From assembly GCA_964578905.1 (NCBI GenBank), contig CAZOER010000001.1, positions 44,245-108,244 of the forward strand: 64,000 nt of DNA, given 5' to 3'. Below, one piece after another: positions 18,573 through 26,730 of the stretch. Origin of the DNA: CAZVBV01 sp964578905. Lineage in GTDB: Bacteria > Patescibacteriota > Gracilibacteria > UBA4473. The translations under genes and the position numbers were made by a program. The first letter of the stretch is position 1, and each line of letters opens with the position of its first letter. The notes under the pieces are model-generated. The model was not told where the DNA came from and ran no database searches. It saw only the letters and a program-made list of their open reading frames with translations.

Positions 18573-18601
18573 TTGACTTTCCTTCGAAAGAACAGAAGAA
18601 T
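18573..18601 (+). promoter_or_regulatory. Promoter of the cyclophilin gene
   Basis: TTGACT (18573-18578), a 17-nt spacer and a weak AAGAAT (18596-18601). The leader to ATG 18629 would be about 20 nt. It lies beside the divergent promoter of the giant gene. Confidence 0.45.
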
Positions 18602-18628
18602 GAAATACGTCTTTACTCTTCTCTGTAT

Positions 18629-19198
18629 ATGAAAAAGAAACTTCTTATTGCTCTCGGTATCATTGCTCTCGGCGCTATTTTATATTTCTCAAAGGCTGGA
18701 GACTACCTTCAAGCAAGTCTTATTCAAATGCCAGAAACGGTAACACTGCAGACGAACTTGGGAGATATTAAAATTAAACTCTTGCCAGCAGAAGCTCCCA
18801 ACCTTACTCGAAACTTTGTTGCACTCGCAAAAGACGATATGTACGACGGAACAATTTTTCATCGTGTCATCGAAGGTTTTATGATTCAAGGTGGAGACTA
18901 TGAAAATGCGAACGGAACGGGTGGGTCTTCGTATGTAGGAGAAGACATGGAAGACGAATTTTCACAAAATCTTTCCCACGTGAGAGGTGTTGTTTCTATG
19001 GCAAACAGAGGTCCGAATACAAATGGTTCTCAATTTTTCATCGTTCAACAAGATGCTCCTTTTCTCGATGGTCGTCACTCAATTTTTGGACAAGTAATTG
19101 AGGGAATGGAAACCGTCGACAGAATCGCAAGTGCAAAAACAGGACCGAATGATGCGCCTATTGAACGTATCACTGTTTTTGATGTTGTCGCCGAATAA
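18629..19198 (+). CDS. Cyclophilin-type peptidyl-prolyl cis-trans isomerase, membrane-anchored
   Basis: The product catalyses prolyl isomerisation during folding, here probably outside the membrane. The 189-residue protein has an N-terminal membrane anchor or signal (KKKLLIALGIIALGAILYF) and a complete small cyclophilin domain with FHRVIEGFMIQGGD, GTGG, FSMANRG-like VVSMANRGPNTNGSQFFI and HSIFGQVIEGM. Key residues Arg in FHR, Phe and Gln in FMIQ, and the SQFFI strand are present. A longer frame to 18527 exists, but it would start upstream of the promoter and spoil the signal peptide. ATG 18629 is therefore used. Confidence 0.92.
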   Translation: MKKKLLIALGIIALGAILYFSKAGDYLQASLIQMPETVTLQTNLGDIKIKLLPAEAPNLTRNFVALAKDDMYDGTIFHRVIEGFMIQGGDYENANGTGGSSYVGEDMEDEFSQNLSHVRGVVSMANRGPNTNGSQFFIVQQDAPFLDGRHSIFGQVIEGMETVDRIASAKTGPNDAPIERITVFDVVAE

Positions 19199-19223
19199 CC
19201 CTACTTCTTAATTTTTATAGACT

Positions 19224-19691
19224 ATGCGTCTTTTTCACAAAAAAACACACACAATAACACGCCGAATGTTCGTAGCAAAAACCTTTGGACTCGTCCTCGG
19301 GATTATTGCTTACCTTTTAGCACCCATTTATGCTGGAGATTATATTTCTCCATACCTCCAATGGGGAGTTCTTCTTTGGGGACTTACTTTTGGATCGGTG
19401 ATTGGACTCATGGGTCTTATTACTGAATGCCCCTTCTGGAAACATTGTCTTTTGTACCGATGGTCAACGCTTCGTCCTATTCTCAGAGGAGGGTTTGTAG
19501 GAGCGTGGCTTGAATTTATGCTCGCAATTTTACTCTACGATTCAATTGCTGAAATGGCGCTCTATATGAGTTGGGGATCCTTTGTTGAAGGGAATCTTCT
19601 CTTGCTTGCTGCACTTGAAGGATTTTTCTGGGGAGCAATCATCGATTACACCGCTACAAAAATTGGTGGAGAGGGTAAAAAAATATTGTAA
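19224..19691 (+). CDS. Hypothetical four-helix membrane protein
   Basis: A 155-residue integral membrane protein of unknown family. I see four hydrophobic segments (about residues 20-40, 45-65, 90-108 and 120-140) with small residues (Gly, Ala) in the helices and a CPFWKHC pair after the second. It is preceded by TTGTCG-17-TTAATT with 10 nt to ATG. It follows the cyclophilin gene by 25 nt on the same strand. No function can be assigned. Confidence 0.65.
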   Translation: MRLFHKKTHTITRRMFVAKTFGLVLGIIAYLLAPIYAGDYISPYLQWGVLLWGLTFGSVIGLMGLITECPFWKHCLLYRWSTLRPILRGGFVGAWLEFMLAILLYDSIAEMALYMSWGSFVEGNLLLLAALEGFFWGAIIDYTATKIGGEGKKIL

Positions 19692-19741
19692 CAAACCTTC
19701 TTCCTTTCCGTTCTACGAGTTGGTATAAAAACCAATAACGT

Positions 19742-21085
19742 ATGGGATTTGAGGATCTAGAAAAAATTATTCGTCAACTCTTCCGGAATGCTCGCATTCC
19801 GCAGGGGCTTGAACAAAAAGAGCGCATTCGTATGAGTGCCCTCGAAGCGTTTTCACAACAACACGAAGGTTCTGTTGTTCCCATGTGGCACCGCTTCTTT
19901 TCTCCAAAAATCTCAACCGTCGCCTTTGCCGCAGTCACCTTCTTGGTGCTTTTTAATATTGCCCCTGGAAACTTTCTTTCTGCGGGAGAGATTCACCCGA
20001 AATTTGGACCGGTAGAAGTGCTTCGTGGAAATGACATCATTCTTGTTGATCAAGCTTTCTCTTTAAAGAAGGGCGATGTTGTACGTGTGGGAAACAACTC
20101 TGAAGCAGAAATCATTTTTCCAAACAGCTTCACTTCAACAATAAAATCAAGTACGCAGTTAAAAGTGGTAAAAAATGATTCCCTCTTTCTTGAAAAGGGA
20201 ACTATTGAAGGAATGAGTGCAAGCGAAGGGAAAATCACAACACAACGAGGGCTTATCTCAAGTCCTTCCGAATCTATGTTTCGGGTGTTGGTCTCTGAAA
20301 GTGGAGAAACTCATGTGATTAATTTATCCGAAGAGAATCATCTTACGATCTTTGATTGGAAGGATGGAGAAATGAAGCTCTTAGCAGGAGAAGAACTTCG
20401 ATTGCGAACCGACACAGCCCTTCTTAATCAAGAAATCCCTGACGATTTAAAGCTCTCCCTTTCTCAGATTCGAGCAATCCAAGCGAAACTCATCATTACT
20501 CGAACAAAGGTTCTCACGGGAGTTGAAAGAGCTTTTGAGGGGGAACGAAAAGATGCTGATGCAGATTTTGCTTCTGCGAAAAAGAGTTTTCAGTCCATCG
20601 TTCAAGTGTTGGAAGCTTCTCGAAACCTACAGATCGTAAAACGAAAGTATGTTGACACTATTCCACTAACCGAGGTGGTACAACGAGTGGCTGAGAAAAC
20701 AAACGACTTGGCGCTTCTTCAGGAAGCACGAGCCGTAGAAGTCCTTCTTGATTTAGTAGAAAAGAATCGAGCAAGCCTTGGGTTTCAGGTAGAAAAAACG
20801 GGCGTACAGACTTTTGATCGATTCGTTCTTCTTGATCGCCTTTTCTCATTGGGAACTGACAAAGAACCGTACTTTGGTGAAATACTGAAACAGAAATATA
20901 TAATCTCCTTCTTACAGAGAATTCAAAATAACGAGCTCCGTATTGATCAGGTTCTCCTTTTGAATGAAGAAATGGAGAAGTTACCACACAATGAATTGGC
21001 TCGGAATTTCTTAGAACGAGTCGCCATTCTCTTTCCTCCTGATCTGCAAACAATGCTTGAGGAAAAGATTGAAAGCACGTTTTAA
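19742..21085 (+). CDS. FecR-domain membrane protein (anti-sigma-like topology)
   Basis: The 447-residue protein has a cytoplasmic-looking N-terminus of about 55 residues with Arg-rich helices, one membrane helix (about 57-80) and then a beta-rich segment of FecR type (EVLRGNDI, FSLKKGDVVRVGNNSEAEIIF, STQLKV). A long helical C-terminal part (about 240-447) has no recognised domain. FecR-type proteins usually signal to an ECF sigma factor, but none is encoded next to this gene. TATAAA at about 19720 precedes the ATG by 12 nt. The gene overlaps the end of the convergent ABC ATPase gene by 4 nt. Confidence 0.6.
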   Translation: MGFEDLEKIIRQLFRNARIPQGLEQKERIRMSALEAFSQQHEGSVVPMWHRFFSPKISTVAFAAVTFLVLFNIAPGNFLSAGEIHPKFGPVEVLRGNDIILVDQAFSLKKGDVVRVGNNSEAEIIFPNSFTSTIKSSTQLKVVKNDSLFLEKGTIEGMSASEGKITTQRGLISSPSESMFRVLVSESGETHVINLSEENHLTIFDWKDGEMKLLAGEELRLRTDTALLNQEIPDDLKLSLSQIRAIQAKLIITRTKVLTGVERAFEGERKDADADFASAKKSFQSIVQVLEASRNLQIVKRKYVDTIPLTEVVQRVAEKTNDLALLQEARAVEVLLDLVEKNRASLGFQVEKTGVQTFDRFVLLDRLFSLGTDKEPYFGEILKQKYIISFLQRIQNNELRIDQVLLLNEEMEKLPHNELARNFLERVAILFPPDLQTMLEEKIESTF

Positions 21086-21777
21086 ATCATTCCCGCAAAA
21101 GCTTCTGCTAACGTGACGCCTTTTTTGTCGAACAATATTTTCCCATCCTCGAGTCTGATAATACGAGGTTTCAAGGCTTCTACTAGGATTGGATCGTGGG
21201 TCGCGAACAAGGTGGTAATCTTTTTTTCTCTATGAAGCACGTGGAATAACGCGGCAATATCTTTTGAATTTTGTGGATCGAGGTTTCCTGTTGCCTCATC
21301 TGCTATAAGAATTTTTGGGTTGTGGATGAGTGCCCGCGCAACGGCTGTTCGTTGCTTCTCCCCCCCCGAAAGTGTGTCTGGGAACTGATCTCGCTTCTCC
21401 CAGAGATCAACGAGTTTAAGGAGTTCTGGAACCTTCCTGGAAATTTTTTCTTCTTCCCCGCAAACTTCCAAAGCGAAGGCCACGTTTTCGAAAACTGTTT
21501 TCTGAGGAAGGAGTTGAAAGTCTTGAAAGACGACTCCTATTTGTCGACGATATTTTTGAAGATTGGAATAGGAGAGTTTTTCTAAAGCAAAATCATCAAG
21601 CTGAATCGATCCCAATGTTGGTTTGAGTTCGCCCAAGAGAAGTCGAAAAATAGATGTCTTCCCCGTTCCCGATGCCCCAAGGATGGCCACCATTTCTCCG
21701 GGAGCGACTGTGAAGTTTATATTTTTCAAAACTTCTTTTTTCTGGAGGGAAAGAGATACGTTTTGGAATTCCAACAT
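21082..21777 (-). CDS. ABC transporter ATP-binding protein (FtsE/LolD-like)
   Basis: A 231-residue nucleotide-binding subunit with all motifs: Walker A GASGTGKTS (about 35-43), Q-loop FQDFQLLP, signature LSGGEKQR, Walker B ILIADEATGNLD and the H-loop ATHD. The EATGNLD sequence and size are typical of the FtsE/LolD/MacB group, which works with a separate permease. No permease gene is adjacent, so the partner is unknown. Start 21777 (MLEFQNV) is set by TTGTCA-17-GATAAT ending 7 nt upstream (21813-21785 on the minus strand). A frame extending to 21930 runs through this promoter and into fur. It is divergent from fur. Confidence 0.88.
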   Translation of the reverse strand: MLEFQNVSLSLQKKEVLKNINFTVAPGEMVAILGASGTGKTSIFRLLLGELKPTLGSIQLDDFALEKLSYSNLQKYRRQIGVVFQDFQLLPQKTVFENVAFALEVCGEEEKISRKVPELLKLVDLWEKRDQFPDTLSGGEKQRTAVARALIHNPKILIADEATGNLDPQNSKDIAALFHVLHREKKITTLFATHDPILVEALKPRIIRLEDGKILFDKKGVTLAEAFAGMI

Positions 21778-21784
21778 CCTTGGC

Positions 21785-21813
21785 ATTATCAGGGTTGGAA
21801 TCGGTTTTGACAA
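21785..21813 (-). promoter_or_regulatory. Promoter of the ABC ATPase gene, leaderless layout
   Basis: On the minus strand: TTGTCA (21813-21808), a 17-nt spacer and GATAAT (21790-21785), then 7 nt to ATG 21777. Confidence 0.65.
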
Positions 21814-21853
21814 TTTTTCTTTGCAAGGCCTTTTTTTGGCGCTCATTATTTGT

Positions 21854-21868
21854 TGCAATACTCTTGCA
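21854..21868. promoter_or_regulatory. Candidate Fur-family operator overlapping the fur -35
   Basis: TGCAATA-C-TCTTGCA is a 7-1-7 inverted repeat with six of seven arm positions paired, the layout typical of Fur-family boxes. It overlaps the proposed fur -35 (TTGCAT, 21864-21869), followed by 16 nt and TAGGTT. Autoregulation is an inference. Confidence 0.4.
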
Positions 21869-21899
21869 TTTTCCTTTGCTTTTGCTAGGTTCGATTCCG

Positions 21900-22325
21900 A
21901 TGGATTTTTTAACCCAATCCGAATTAGCATTCGTACAAAAAAGATGGCGGCTTACAGCCGGTGTTCGGAATGTACTGCTTATTCTTTCCAGCAGCCTGAC
22001 ACCGTTGTCGGTGCAAGACATTGGAAAAAAATTAAAAGCACAAGATCATCCTGTTGATGCGACTACTGTTTACCGTATTTTGGAGCGACTCAAAGAATGC
22101 CGTCTTATTCATACGTTACATGAAGGACGCTTTGTAAAATGCTCTGACATGAGTAATCCGAAAGCACATCATTTTTTGCGTTGTAAGAAATGCAATAGCG
22201 TGGAAGAAATTTTTCTTGATTACAAAAAATCCATTGCCTCACAACTGGCTTCTGAAAAAAACTTTCTGTTAACCGACGTAGACCTCGAGTTTTGGGGGGT
22301 TTGCCAAGGTTGTACAATAAAATAG
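21900..22325 (+). CDS. Fur-family metal-dependent transcriptional regulator
   Basis: A 141-residue winged-helix repressor of the Fur/Zur/PerR family. The N-terminal DNA-binding domain has the recognition region DATTVYRILERL. The dimerisation domain carries two CxxC zinc pairs (LRCKKC and GVCQGC) and a KAHHF metal-site segment. Which metal or signal is sensed cannot be told. Start 21900 (MDFLTQSE) is 8 nt after TAGGTT of a TTGCAT-16-TAGGTT promoter. The longer frame from 21780 would cross the divergent ABC promoter and add an unrelated hydrophobic stretch. It is divergent from the ABC ATPase gene, and the shared 122-nt region contains a palindromic candidate operator. Confidence 0.88.
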   Translation: MDFLTQSELAFVQKRWRLTAGVRNVLLILSSSLTPLSVQDIGKKLKAQDHPVDATTVYRILERLKECRLIHTLHEGRFVKCSDMSNPKAHHFLRCKKCNSVEEIFLDYKKSIASQLASEKNFLLTDVDLEFWGVCQGCTIK

Positions 22326-22338
22326 TTCAACCGTGATG

Positions 22339-22366
22339 TTGACTTTTACGAAGGCTTTTGTAGAAT
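22339..22366 (+). promoter_or_regulatory. Promoter upstream of the rny leader
   Basis: TTGACT (22339-22344), a 16-nt spacer and TAGAAT (22361-22366). Transcription would start near 22373 and leave a leader of about 140 nt before ATG 22511. That leader holds a 16-codon open frame (22410-22460). Confidence 0.6.
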
Positions 22367-22510
22367 ACCTTTAGAGAATTTACCTTTTTCTCAAGACACG
22401 ACTTAGACTATGAAAAACTTACCTTTCTTTCTCCTCATCCCTTTGCATGCAGGAGGATAATTTAAAGTAGCGTACTTGAGGGAGAGGGTTTTATTTATAC
22501 CCTTTTCTCC

Positions 22511-24052
22511 ATGGAAATGATTATTGCCGGAATCGGCGGTTTATTGCTCGGAGGCGGGATCAGCTTCGCTGTTTTTCGTCCCAAAACCAAGCAAATAGAA
22601 TCGCACGCTCGACAAGAAGCCGAGCGACTACGAAAAAAGGCTGAGCAAGAAAGTGATAGAACACTTACTGATGCTCGTGCGCATGCCCAAAAATTGCGCC
22701 AACAAGCTCAAGACGAAGAGACGAAGTCTCGTCAACGAATCGATAACCTTCAAGCGCAGGCTGATGAACGTGTCTCCAAGCGTGAACAGGTACTCGAACA
22801 AAAAGTAGAGCGAACGGAAGAAGCGAAAGAAAAGTATGAACACGCTATCGATCAGTACGCGAAACAAAAAGAAGAGTTTCAACAAGGACTCGACAAGCAA
22901 AACGAGGAACTCGAACGAGTTGCGAAGTTGTCCAAGGAAGAAGCAAAGAAAGAGCTCTTCGATCGAATGGAAAAACAAGTCGATGAAGAATTGGCTGAAA
23001 CACTTCACAAGAAAGTGGAACTCATGCGACAAAATGCGGATGATGAAGCCGCAAATGTTATCGTTCAATCCGTTCAACGCTTTGCCTCTACAACAACAAA
23101 CGAAAACACAACGACTGTTGTGAAAATTGAAAGCGAAGATATCAAAGGAAAGATTATCGGTCGAGAAGGACGAAATATTAATGCCTTCGAAATGATGACC
23201 GGAGTAGACGTTATTATCGATGATGCGCCGGGAACCGTAACGATTTCAAGTTTTGATATGTTCCGTCGATACGTTGCAAAGATTGCTTTAGAGAATTTGA
23301 TTAAGGATGGACGAATTCACCCATCACGAATCGAAGAGTCTGTGAAGCAAGCACAAGACAGCGCTGATAAACTCATCTTGGAAATCGGGCAAAAGGCCTG
23401 CCAAGATTTGGGAATTGCAAACTTGTATCCAGAACCAATTTTGAAATTGATTGGACGACTTCGATTCCGAACGTCTTACGGACAGAATGTATTGAGTCAC
23501 TCTATTGAGGTGGCATTCATTTCTGAAGCCATTGCGACTCAACTCGGAGGCAGTGTTGATCCCGAAGTTTGTAAAAAAGCAGGACTCCTCCACGACATTG
23601 GAAAGGCGGTGTCACACGAAGTAGAAGGAGGACACGCTATTATCGGAACTGAGATTCTTGAAAAATTCGGTGTTGATAAACGAGTTATCACAGCGATGAA
23701 ATCTCACCACGAAGATTTCCCATATGAATCTGTTGAAGCGAGAATCTTGCAAGCAGCGGATGCGATTAGTGCATCTCGACCAGGCGCTCGACGAGAGACG
23801 TTGGAAAAATACATCAAACGTCTAAAAGAACTCGAATCAATTGCTGGAAGCTTCTCTGGAGTTGAGAAGGTATACGCGATTCAAGCGGGACGCGAGGTGC
23901 GAGTCTTCGTAAACGCAAAAGAAGTCGACGACAAAAAAGCTGAGAAATTGGCATATGAAGTCGCTCGAAAAATCGAGAAAGATTGCGACTACCCAGGAGA
24001 GGTAAAAGTTGCCATCCTTCGAGAGAACAGGTTTGAGGGCATTGCGAAATAG
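22511..24052 (+). CDS. rny: Ribonuclease Y
   Basis: A membrane-anchored endoribonuclease that starts mRNA decay. The 513-residue protein matches the family: one N-terminal membrane helix (about 1-20), a long charged coiled coil (about 25-190), a KH domain with IKGKIIGREGRN (about 215-227), and an HD domain with HSIEVA and LLHDIGKA, which carries the catalytic His-Asp pair (about 361-362). Length is normal. The gene has an unusually long leader for this window. It is followed by a strong perfect-palindrome terminator at 24064-24100. Confidence 0.95.
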   Translation: MEMIIAGIGGLLLGGGISFAVFRPKTKQIESHARQEAERLRKKAEQESDRTLTDARAHAQKLRQQAQDEETKSRQRIDNLQAQADERVSKREQVLEQKVERTEEAKEKYEHAIDQYAKQKEEFQQGLDKQNEELERVAKLSKEEAKKELFDRMEKQVDEELAETLHKKVELMRQNADDEAANVIVQSVQRFASTTTNENTTTVVKIESEDIKGKIIGREGRNINAFEMMTGVDVIIDDAPGTVTISSFDMFRRYVAKIALENLIKDGRIHPSRIEESVKQAQDSADKLILEIGQKACQDLGIANLYPEPILKLIGRLRFRTSYGQNVLSHSIEVAFISEAIATQLGGSVDPEVCKKAGLLHDIGKAVSHEVEGGHAIIGTEILEKFGVDKRVITAMKSHHEDFPYESVEARILQAADAISASRPGARRETLEKYIKRLKELESIAGSFSGVEKVYAIQAGREVRVFVNAKEVDDKKAEKLAYEVARKIEKDCDYPGEVKVAILRENRFEGIAK

Positions 24053-24063
24053 TTATTTAAGTG

Positions 24064-24100
24064 GGATACGTATCCTAAGGATACGTATCCTATTTTTTTT
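24064..24100 (+). terminator. Intrinsic terminator made of a duplicated palindrome
   Basis: GGATACGTATCC is itself palindromic and occurs twice, separated by TAA, giving a 12-bp stem with a 3-nt loop, followed after TA by a run of eight T (24093-24100). It ends rny transcription and abuts the convergent trmB gene. Confidence 0.85.
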
Positions 24101-24698
24101 ATACTTTTTTAAATCGCATTCTCCACACAGAAGATCCCTCTTTTATCTTTGCCTGCTCCCAGTCGGTTTGTGTGTCGTAGGGAGAGGTTGAGAATCTTTC
24201 AATGGAGGAATAGGGAGACTCTTCCACCACTTCCAACGTTTCATTAAAGAGGAACTCTTGATCCGTTTGAAAGATAAAGTCCGTTCGACCATCAAGCCAC
24301 TGGGAACAGTCTTCAAGAAATTTAGAATTTACGAAGCGTCGTTTTTTATGCTTTTCTTTGAACCACGGATCGGGAAAATTAACGAAAATTTCTTCAACGA
24401 GCGCGCCTTGCTTTTGACAGGGTTCAACGATGGCACGAAAGTTTCGCCCCGCGTCTCCGTCGAATACGACGACATTCTTTACGTCGGCAAACTTTGTTCT
24501 CAATTTCTCTGCCAGTGGCACGCGAATTTCAAAGACGATGAAGTTCTTCTCTGGAAATTTTTCAATCAATACTTCTACAAATTCTCCTTTGCACGCCCCG
24601 ACATCAATAATGACAGGATGGTCATTCCCAAAGCCTGCAAAGGAAAATTCCTTTGTAATCGCGAGTGGGTTTACGTGCGGTCGGATTCGTTTTGGCAT
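24099..24698 (-). CDS. trmB: tRNA (guanine-N7-)-methyltransferase
   Basis: TrmB makes m7G46 in tRNA using SAM. The 199-residue protein has the family's SAM-binding segment IDVGACKGEF (usually D-I-G-x-G; here Ala-Cys replaces part of the loop), the EIR motif and the diagnostic FPDPWFKEKHKKRR. These make the assignment firm. Start 24698 (MPKRIRPH) is 7 nt after TACACT on the minus strand. The frame extends to 24809, but that region contains a strong divergent promoter and is hydrophobic and unlike TrmB. Confidence 0.93.
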   Translation of the reverse strand: MPKRIRPHVNPLAITKEFSFAGFGNDHPVIIDVGACKGEFVEVLIEKFPEKNFIVFEIRVPLAEKLRTKFADVKNVVVFDGDAGRNFRAIVEPCQKQGALVEEIFVNFPDPWFKEKHKKRRFVNSKFLEDCSQWLDGRTDFIFQTDQEFLFNETLEVVEESPYSSIERFSTSPYDTQTDWEQAKIKEGSSVWRMRFKKV

Positions 24699-24748
24699 CG
24701 GTAGGAGTGTAGGAATTTTGACAAAAAACAAAACCCCTCTTTTTTTAT

Positions 24749-24777
24749 TGACGAGAAATCGCTCTCGCAGTACGATG
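24749..24777 (+). promoter_or_regulatory. Strong promoter upstream of glyA
   Basis: TTGACG (24749-24754), a 17-nt spacer and TACGAT (24772-24777). A short open frame starts 9 nt downstream (24786-24842), and glyA begins at 24913. Confidence 0.6.
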
Positions 24778-24785
24778 AAAGCGAA

Positions 24786-24842
24786 ATGATGACAGCTTCT
24801 CACCACCATCGCCCAGTCGGAAAAGGACGAAAAGAAGTTTAA
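24786..24842 (+). CDS. Possible 18-residue small protein or leader peptide
   Basis: An ATG 9 nt after TACGAT opens an 18-codon frame (starting MMTASHHHR, ending KGRKEV, stop TAA). It is basic, with three His in a row and no hydrophobic segment. The spacing from the -10 is the same as for recognised genes in this window, which is the main reason to list it. It may instead be an untranslated glyA leader of about 130 nt. Confidence 0.3.
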   Translation: MMTASHHHRPVGKGRKEV

Positions 24843-24912
24843 AAAAAACCGAAATTTTTGTATTCTCCTGTAGCGAAACTATGGGATTTTTCGTTCATTA
24901 CTTCTCTCAACT

Positions 24913-26190
24913 ATGACAACTCAACAATCAATACCATTTCTCGAAAAAAACGATCCTCAAATCGCTGATGCCATCCGTGGCGAAGAGCGAAGAGAATCTG
25001 AAGGATTAGAACTGATTCCAAGTGAAAACTATGTATCTCGTTCGGTGCTAGAAGCCGATGGATCCGTCTTTACGAATAAATACTCTGAAGGATACCCAGG
25101 ACGTCGATACTACGGCGGACAGGACTACACAGACGTTATCGAACGCATTGCGATCGAACGGGCGTGTAAGCTCTTTGGGTGCAAATACGCGAACGTCCAA
25201 CCTCTCTCTGGAGCGCCTGCGAATGTGGCGATGTACTTCGCTCTCGCCGAACCAGGAGATACCATCCTCGGAATGGATCTCGGGCATGGAGGACACCTCA
25301 CACACGGTCACCCTGTGACACATCTGGCGAAGATCTTTAACTTCGTACGATATAAAATGAAAGATCCAGAAACTGGAGAAATTGATTACGAAGCACTCCG
25401 TGAAACGGCACTCCGTGAAAAACCAAAAGTCATCTTGGCTGGGTTTTCTGCATACAGTCGTGAACTCGATTACGCGAAATTTGTAGCGATTGCAAAAGAA
25501 GTCGGCGCGATCACTGTCGCTGACATGGCCCATATTGCTGGACTGATTGCGGGAAAGGCCGTACGCAATCCATTCGATGATGGATTCGATGTGATTACCA
25601 CAACAACGCACAAAACATTGCGAGGTCCTCGAGGAGGAATGATTCTCACGAGGGATAGTGAAGAAATAGCGAAAAAAATTGATAAATCTATTTTCCCAGG
25701 ACTTCAAGGGGGACCACACATGCACCTCATTGCAGCGAAGGCGGTGGCATTTGGAGAAGCAATGACACCAGCATTTCAAGAATACGCACAACAGATTTTG
25801 AAAAATGCGAAAGCAATGGAAAAGGTTTTCTTAGACAACAACATTCGACTCCTCGGAGGCGGAACCTCTAATCACCTGCTTCTGGCAGATGTTTTTGGAA
25901 GTTTAGGGGTAACTGGAAAAGAAGCACAAACTGTTCTCGATGAAGTTGGAATGACGCTTAATATGAATTCGATTGCCGATGATCCGAGGAAGCCAATGGA
26001 TCCTTCTGGAATCAGATTTGGAACACCAGCGATTACGACTCGTGGATTTAAAGAAGCTCACTGTGCTCGTGTTGCAGAACTTATGATTGAGGTGCTCAAG
26101 GACAAAGATAATCCGACGCTCAAGAAAAAGGTTCGTGAAGAAATCCGAGACCTCTGTCTTCGGTTTCCGATTCCAGACATCATGGTCTAA
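24913..26190 (+). CDS. glyA: Serine hydroxymethyltransferase
   Basis: A PLP enzyme that converts serine and tetrahydrofolate to glycine and methylene-THF, the main one-carbon source. The 425 residues are normal for bacteria. The PLP-binding lysine lies in the conserved TTTTHKTLRGPRGG (Lys about 234), and the N-terminal SENYVS and GYPGRRYYGG motifs are intact. The C-terminal RFGTPAITTRG is also present. The promoter TTGACG-17-TACGAT lies about 135 nt upstream, with a small open frame in between. Confidence 0.97.
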   Translation: MTTQQSIPFLEKNDPQIADAIRGEERRESEGLELIPSENYVSRSVLEADGSVFTNKYSEGYPGRRYYGGQDYTDVIERIAIERACKLFGCKYANVQPLSGAPANVAMYFALAEPGDTILGMDLGHGGHLTHGHPVTHLAKIFNFVRYKMKDPETGEIDYEALRETALREKPKVILAGFSAYSRELDYAKFVAIAKEVGAITVADMAHIAGLIAGKAVRNPFDDGFDVITTTTHKTLRGPRGGMILTRDSEEIAKKIDKSIFPGLQGGPHMHLIAAKAVAFGEAMTPAFQEYAQQILKNAKAMEKVFLDNNIRLLGGGTSNHLLLADVFGSLGVTGKEAQTVLDEVGMTLNMNSIADDPRKPMDPSGIRFGTPAITTRGFKEAHCARVAELMIEVLKDKDNPTLKKKVREEIRDLCLRFPIPDIMV

Positions 26191-26196
26191 GAAGTT

Positions 26197-26730
26197 TTAC
26201 TTCTCATATATATAAATCTTTCCCTTTCCAACCGGCTCAGTGTGAGTCGGTTTTAAGGATGGTAGCTGAAATCCGTTTGAAACAATCCGGCATCCAGGTT
26301 TGAGTTCTTCCCATTTTTCCGTGTAAATTCTTTTCATAGCTTCGGGAAGGAGGTAGCAAAAAATTACATCCGCATCAGATAAATCTACCGTAAAAAGATC
26401 CTTGGATTGGAAATCGATATTCGTTTTGAGGAGCGTATTTTTTATTTGGGCGAAGAGGATGGCGGGCTTCACGAGGTCATAGCCTCGACAATACGCCCCT
26501 GAAGTACTTTTCATAACTTCGAATAAGATAGATCCTGTTCCACATCCGAGATCGTACACAATGTCCCTCTGATGGATTCCCGAAAGCTCAATCATTTTTT
26601 TTGTCACTTTTTTGGAAGTGGAAACAAGCGGGGCTCCGTAAAAAAACATCCCCCATGCCATCCATACCCCAAACACAATTGCTCCTAGCAGAATGATTCC
26701 GAAGAGCGTTAAAATAACATTTGTTATCAT
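26197..26730 (-). CDS. Membrane-anchored class I SAM-dependent methyltransferase
   Basis: A 177-residue protein with one N-terminal membrane helix (about 4-30) followed by a compact Rossmann methyltransferase domain. SAM motif I is VYDLGCGTGSI. The acidic residue after beta-2 lies in GYDLVKP, and motif IV is ADVIFCYLLPEAM. The substrate is unknown; small membrane-bound methyltransferases of this layout are common among hypothetical proteins. ATG 26730 overlaps the TGA of the upstream helicase gene as ATGA, so translational coupling is likely and this start is preferred over 26748. Confidence 0.75.
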   Translation of the reverse strand: MITNVILTLFGIILLGAIVFGVWMAWGMFFYGAPLVSTSKKVTKKMIELSGIHQRDIVYDLGCGTGSILFEVMKSTSGAYCRGYDLVKPAILFAQIKNTLLKTNIDFQSKDLFTVDLSDADVIFCYLLPEAMKRIYTEKWEELKPGCRIVSNGFQLPSLKPTHTEPVGKGKIYIYEK

